NCBI RefSeq assembly: GCF_902167145.1
Contig: NC_050101.1
Location: 181,098,428 to 181,162,427, forward strand
Length of the DNA: 64,000 nt
Direction: 5' to 3'
Origin: Zea mays
Lineage: Eukaryota > Streptophyta > Magnoliopsida > Poales > Poaceae
The position numbers were made by a program, and so were the translations under genes. How positions within the stretch are numbered: the stretch's first letter is position 1; each line of letters starts with the position of its first letter. The notes beneath the pieces are model-generated. The model searched no databases. It was not told the DNA's origin and was given only the letters and a program-made list of their open reading frames with translations. Positions 61,771 through 64,000 of this stretch are shown here, in pieces.

Positions 61771-64000
61771 CGTCATATTAGTCCGGATCAGATTGTCATC
61801 CTGCTTACCTAATTTTCTGTATAATGAATAAGGCATTAAATTTACGGCCGCCCCACCATCTACCAACATCCTAGCAATCGGCACTCCATCAATGTGACCG
61901 CGCACGAAGAGCGGCTTTAAATGGTTGACCGATTCTTTTGGTTTGGTGAAGACGGCCTCTTTAGGACCAAAATCGAAATGAGCAACTACAGGTTCATCAT
62001 CGCCGATGATATCATAATCGGCTGAAAATGTAATAACATTCACATCCATACCTGTATGCCCGGGTGAGGCTTCGTAGTCGACCAGATCCTCTCCCAGCAG
62101 GTCGTCCTCCTCGATGTTATCTTCCTCCATAGGTGCTGGCGTGTCGTTGGCGGCCTCCTGGAGAGGGGCGGACGGTCCAGACTCTGGGGTCGGACGGTCC
62201 GCACTTGTATCGGATGGTCCGGCCTCTGGAGCCAAACAGTCCGTGATGCCCGCAGAGAGCTGTGCAACCTCTGTTTTGTCATCTATTTTTGTGGCCGCTT
62301 GATTTGCTTCAGCATCCTTTGGCCTCCATCTCTTTTGTGGTGGTGGGTACTGGGGATGCGTATCATTAAATATTTTTTCCGCCTCATTTTTCTTGCTCTC
62401 CTTTGCTCTCAGGCGCTGTAATTTGCGCTTTTGAGACCATGTTAGACCCGATGGACACCATCGGGGCATGGAGTACTTTGGGTCAGATGCTTTGCTGGTC
62501 GCTCCTGTGTCTCTTACAACCTCTGTCTTGGTCGATTTACCAAAAACCATCGGCCCTTCGTTGCTCCCTTGTATGACGACATCTGCAGTGCCTATTTTGA
62601 TGATACCTCCTTTCGTCGTCCTTTTGGTGCCCGTAGACATCTCCTCTCTATGCCCCCCTGCCGGATTGGTCGGCCTTTGCTGCCGAGTAGTCTGGCAATC
62701 TTGTATGACCCGCGCCTGGTGACCGGATTGAGGTGAACCCAATCGGTCATGCACTGGGGGTGCCAGTCTATCAAATACAGAAGTTTGGGGTGCCCCCCAA
62801 GCGGGGTACTGCGGCATCCCATATGGATATGGTGGCATGCCCCACATTTGATTTTGGACATATGGTGGTGGCGGGTATGCATAATGATACGGCATATATG
62901 GATATGGTGGTGGAGGTGTCCATGATGTTGGTGGTGGTGGTGTTAGCTGGGCAACATCTTGGGTCGATTTATCCGGCCCTGCTTGATGAGAAAACCTAAT
63001 TGATCTTGCTTGTCCATCTTGGGCAGGTGAGCGAGGTCGCTTCGCTGGCCGGTCTATGGGGCCGGCCTTTTGTACATATTTAGATAATAGCTGATCAAAT
63101 GTTGGGCCGGCCTTGACCAAACGGCCGGAGGCTTTAAGAGTGTTCATCTTCCACGTACCTATTTCTGGTCGTCGCGGTTTGAAAGTACGCGGTCGTCGCT
63201 GCCCCTGAGCATTGCCGGACTGTCCGCCGTACCCACCCGGACCGTCCGGCGGTGTCCCGGACCGTCCGCGCCTATGGGCCGGACCGTCCGCGATGCGCAG
63301 AACAGGGGGTCGAGCCTGGCTGCCTGTCTGCGCCTGCCCCCCAGCGTTGGAGGCTGCGATGGTGATCTTCAATGTCTCCCCTCCATCTGGGGTCTTCTCT
63401 GCCACCACTTTCCTGCAAGAAATTTTAGTATTCTCATCGGCTTCCCGCGGGTTGCCGATGATGATTTCCTTGCCTTTGCCCTTATCGGCCGCGCTAGGCC
63501 GAACCAGGACTTTCTTGTCATCGAAGTTGATCATATTCATCGGAAAAGGCTCAGTGTCCATCTGCATTTCCTGAAATTTCAATCGGCCATCGTTGATGGC
63601 CGATTGGACCTGTCGTCGAAATACATTACAATCATTAGTGGCATGAGAGAACGAATTATGCCACTTGCAATAAGCACGACGTTTAAGCTCGTCGGCAGAT
63701 GGCATAGTATGATTTAATTTTATGTTGCCGCTTTTAAATAATTCATCGAATATTTTGTCACATTTACTAACATTAAAAGTAAATTTAACCTCTTCTTGCT
63801 GTTTCTTTTGAACCGGCTGCAAAGAAGAACAAACTGGAGCTTTGGCCTATTTTGGCCAAACCATCTCAGCGGCGTACATATCTTGCGGTTCATCATCTGA
63901 GCTACTCTGATCACAGTCTACTATATGGACGTTGTGACGAACCGCTTTAGCTGTATCTTTGCATCGGCTTTCGCAAGCTAAAGCCTTCTGATGTAACTGA
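61771..64000 (-). pseudogene. gag-protease region of a second, Tat-like gypsy element, partial
   Basis: Long minus-strand frame running off the right edge of the window, with one in-frame TAG at 63849-63851. It contains a variant zinc knuckle YCKWHNSFSHATNDC (C-x2-H-x4-H-x4-C, about 63655), a Pro/Tyr-rich tract (about 62750-62960), a basic segment (WSQKRKLQRLRAKESKK), an acidic linker, and a retropepsin with ARMLVDGGAAVNLMPYS (about 61870), the DGG-type active site of Tat-lineage elements. Coding stops being recognisable at 61771, where the truncated LTR is fused; RT, RNase H and integrase are not here. Element family from remembered motifs. It could be a larger element whose pol was lost in the fusion. 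Confidence 0.85.

Noticed and set aside
62114..63717. Plus-strand open frames opposite the Tat-like gag
   Set aside because: Shadows of the long minus-strand gag-protease frame.

Overview
This window is plant heterochromatin, almost certainly from Zea (maize or a teosinte) or a very close relative. It is dominated by two satellites I recognise from prior knowledge: the ~180-bp maize knob repeat (knob180) and the ~350-360-bp knob repeat TR-1. No search was run; the identification rests on recognising the monomers. I see no intact host gene. Everything coding is a retrotransposon remnant or a host-gene fragment carried by a DNA transposon.

Layout. 1-9488: the 3' part of a Ty3/gypsy chromovirus (Del/Tekay-like): gag-pol with five in-frame stops and a late frameshift, a polypurine tract, and a very long (~4.37 kb) 3' LTR. 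9489-60905: knob satellite in blocks of alternating orientation. F means the strand reading ...gatctatggcaagg... for knob180 and ...ttggaatataaag... for TR-1; R is the reverse. The order is knob-F, TR1-F | TR1-R, knob-R | knob-F, TR1-F | TR1-R, knob-R (the largest block, ~57 monomers) | knob-F, TR1-F | TR1-R, CACTA transposon, knob-F, TR1-F | TR1-R, knob-R, TR1-R (split by an LTR element), knob-R. The bars are fold-back centres. Some junctions recur, so the blocks are inverted and direct duplications of a few ancestral composites. The long knob-R block also carries higher-order repeats (8-mer, 9-mer and 3-mer periods).

Three insertions interrupt or bound the satellite. (1) 37319-42038 is a non-autonomous CACTA (En/Spm-like) element. 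It carries exon-intron fragments of three unrelated host genes, all on the minus strand: a PERK-type receptor kinase, SAICAR synthetase, and a GT43 (IRX9-like) xylan glycosyltransferase. (2) 52510-59849 is a full-length non-autonomous LTR retrotransposon with 5-bp target duplications. It has a broken gag on the minus strand, no pol, and an antisense multi-exon ORF with its own TATA box. (3) 60906-64000 is a patchwork of two gypsy fragments that ends the knob on the right.

The sequence has features of knob chromatin in which inverted duplication, transposition and probable C-to-T decay have built the structure. Knob180 and TR-1 are the repeats on which maize neocentromere drive acts; that function is established for the families, not shown by this window.
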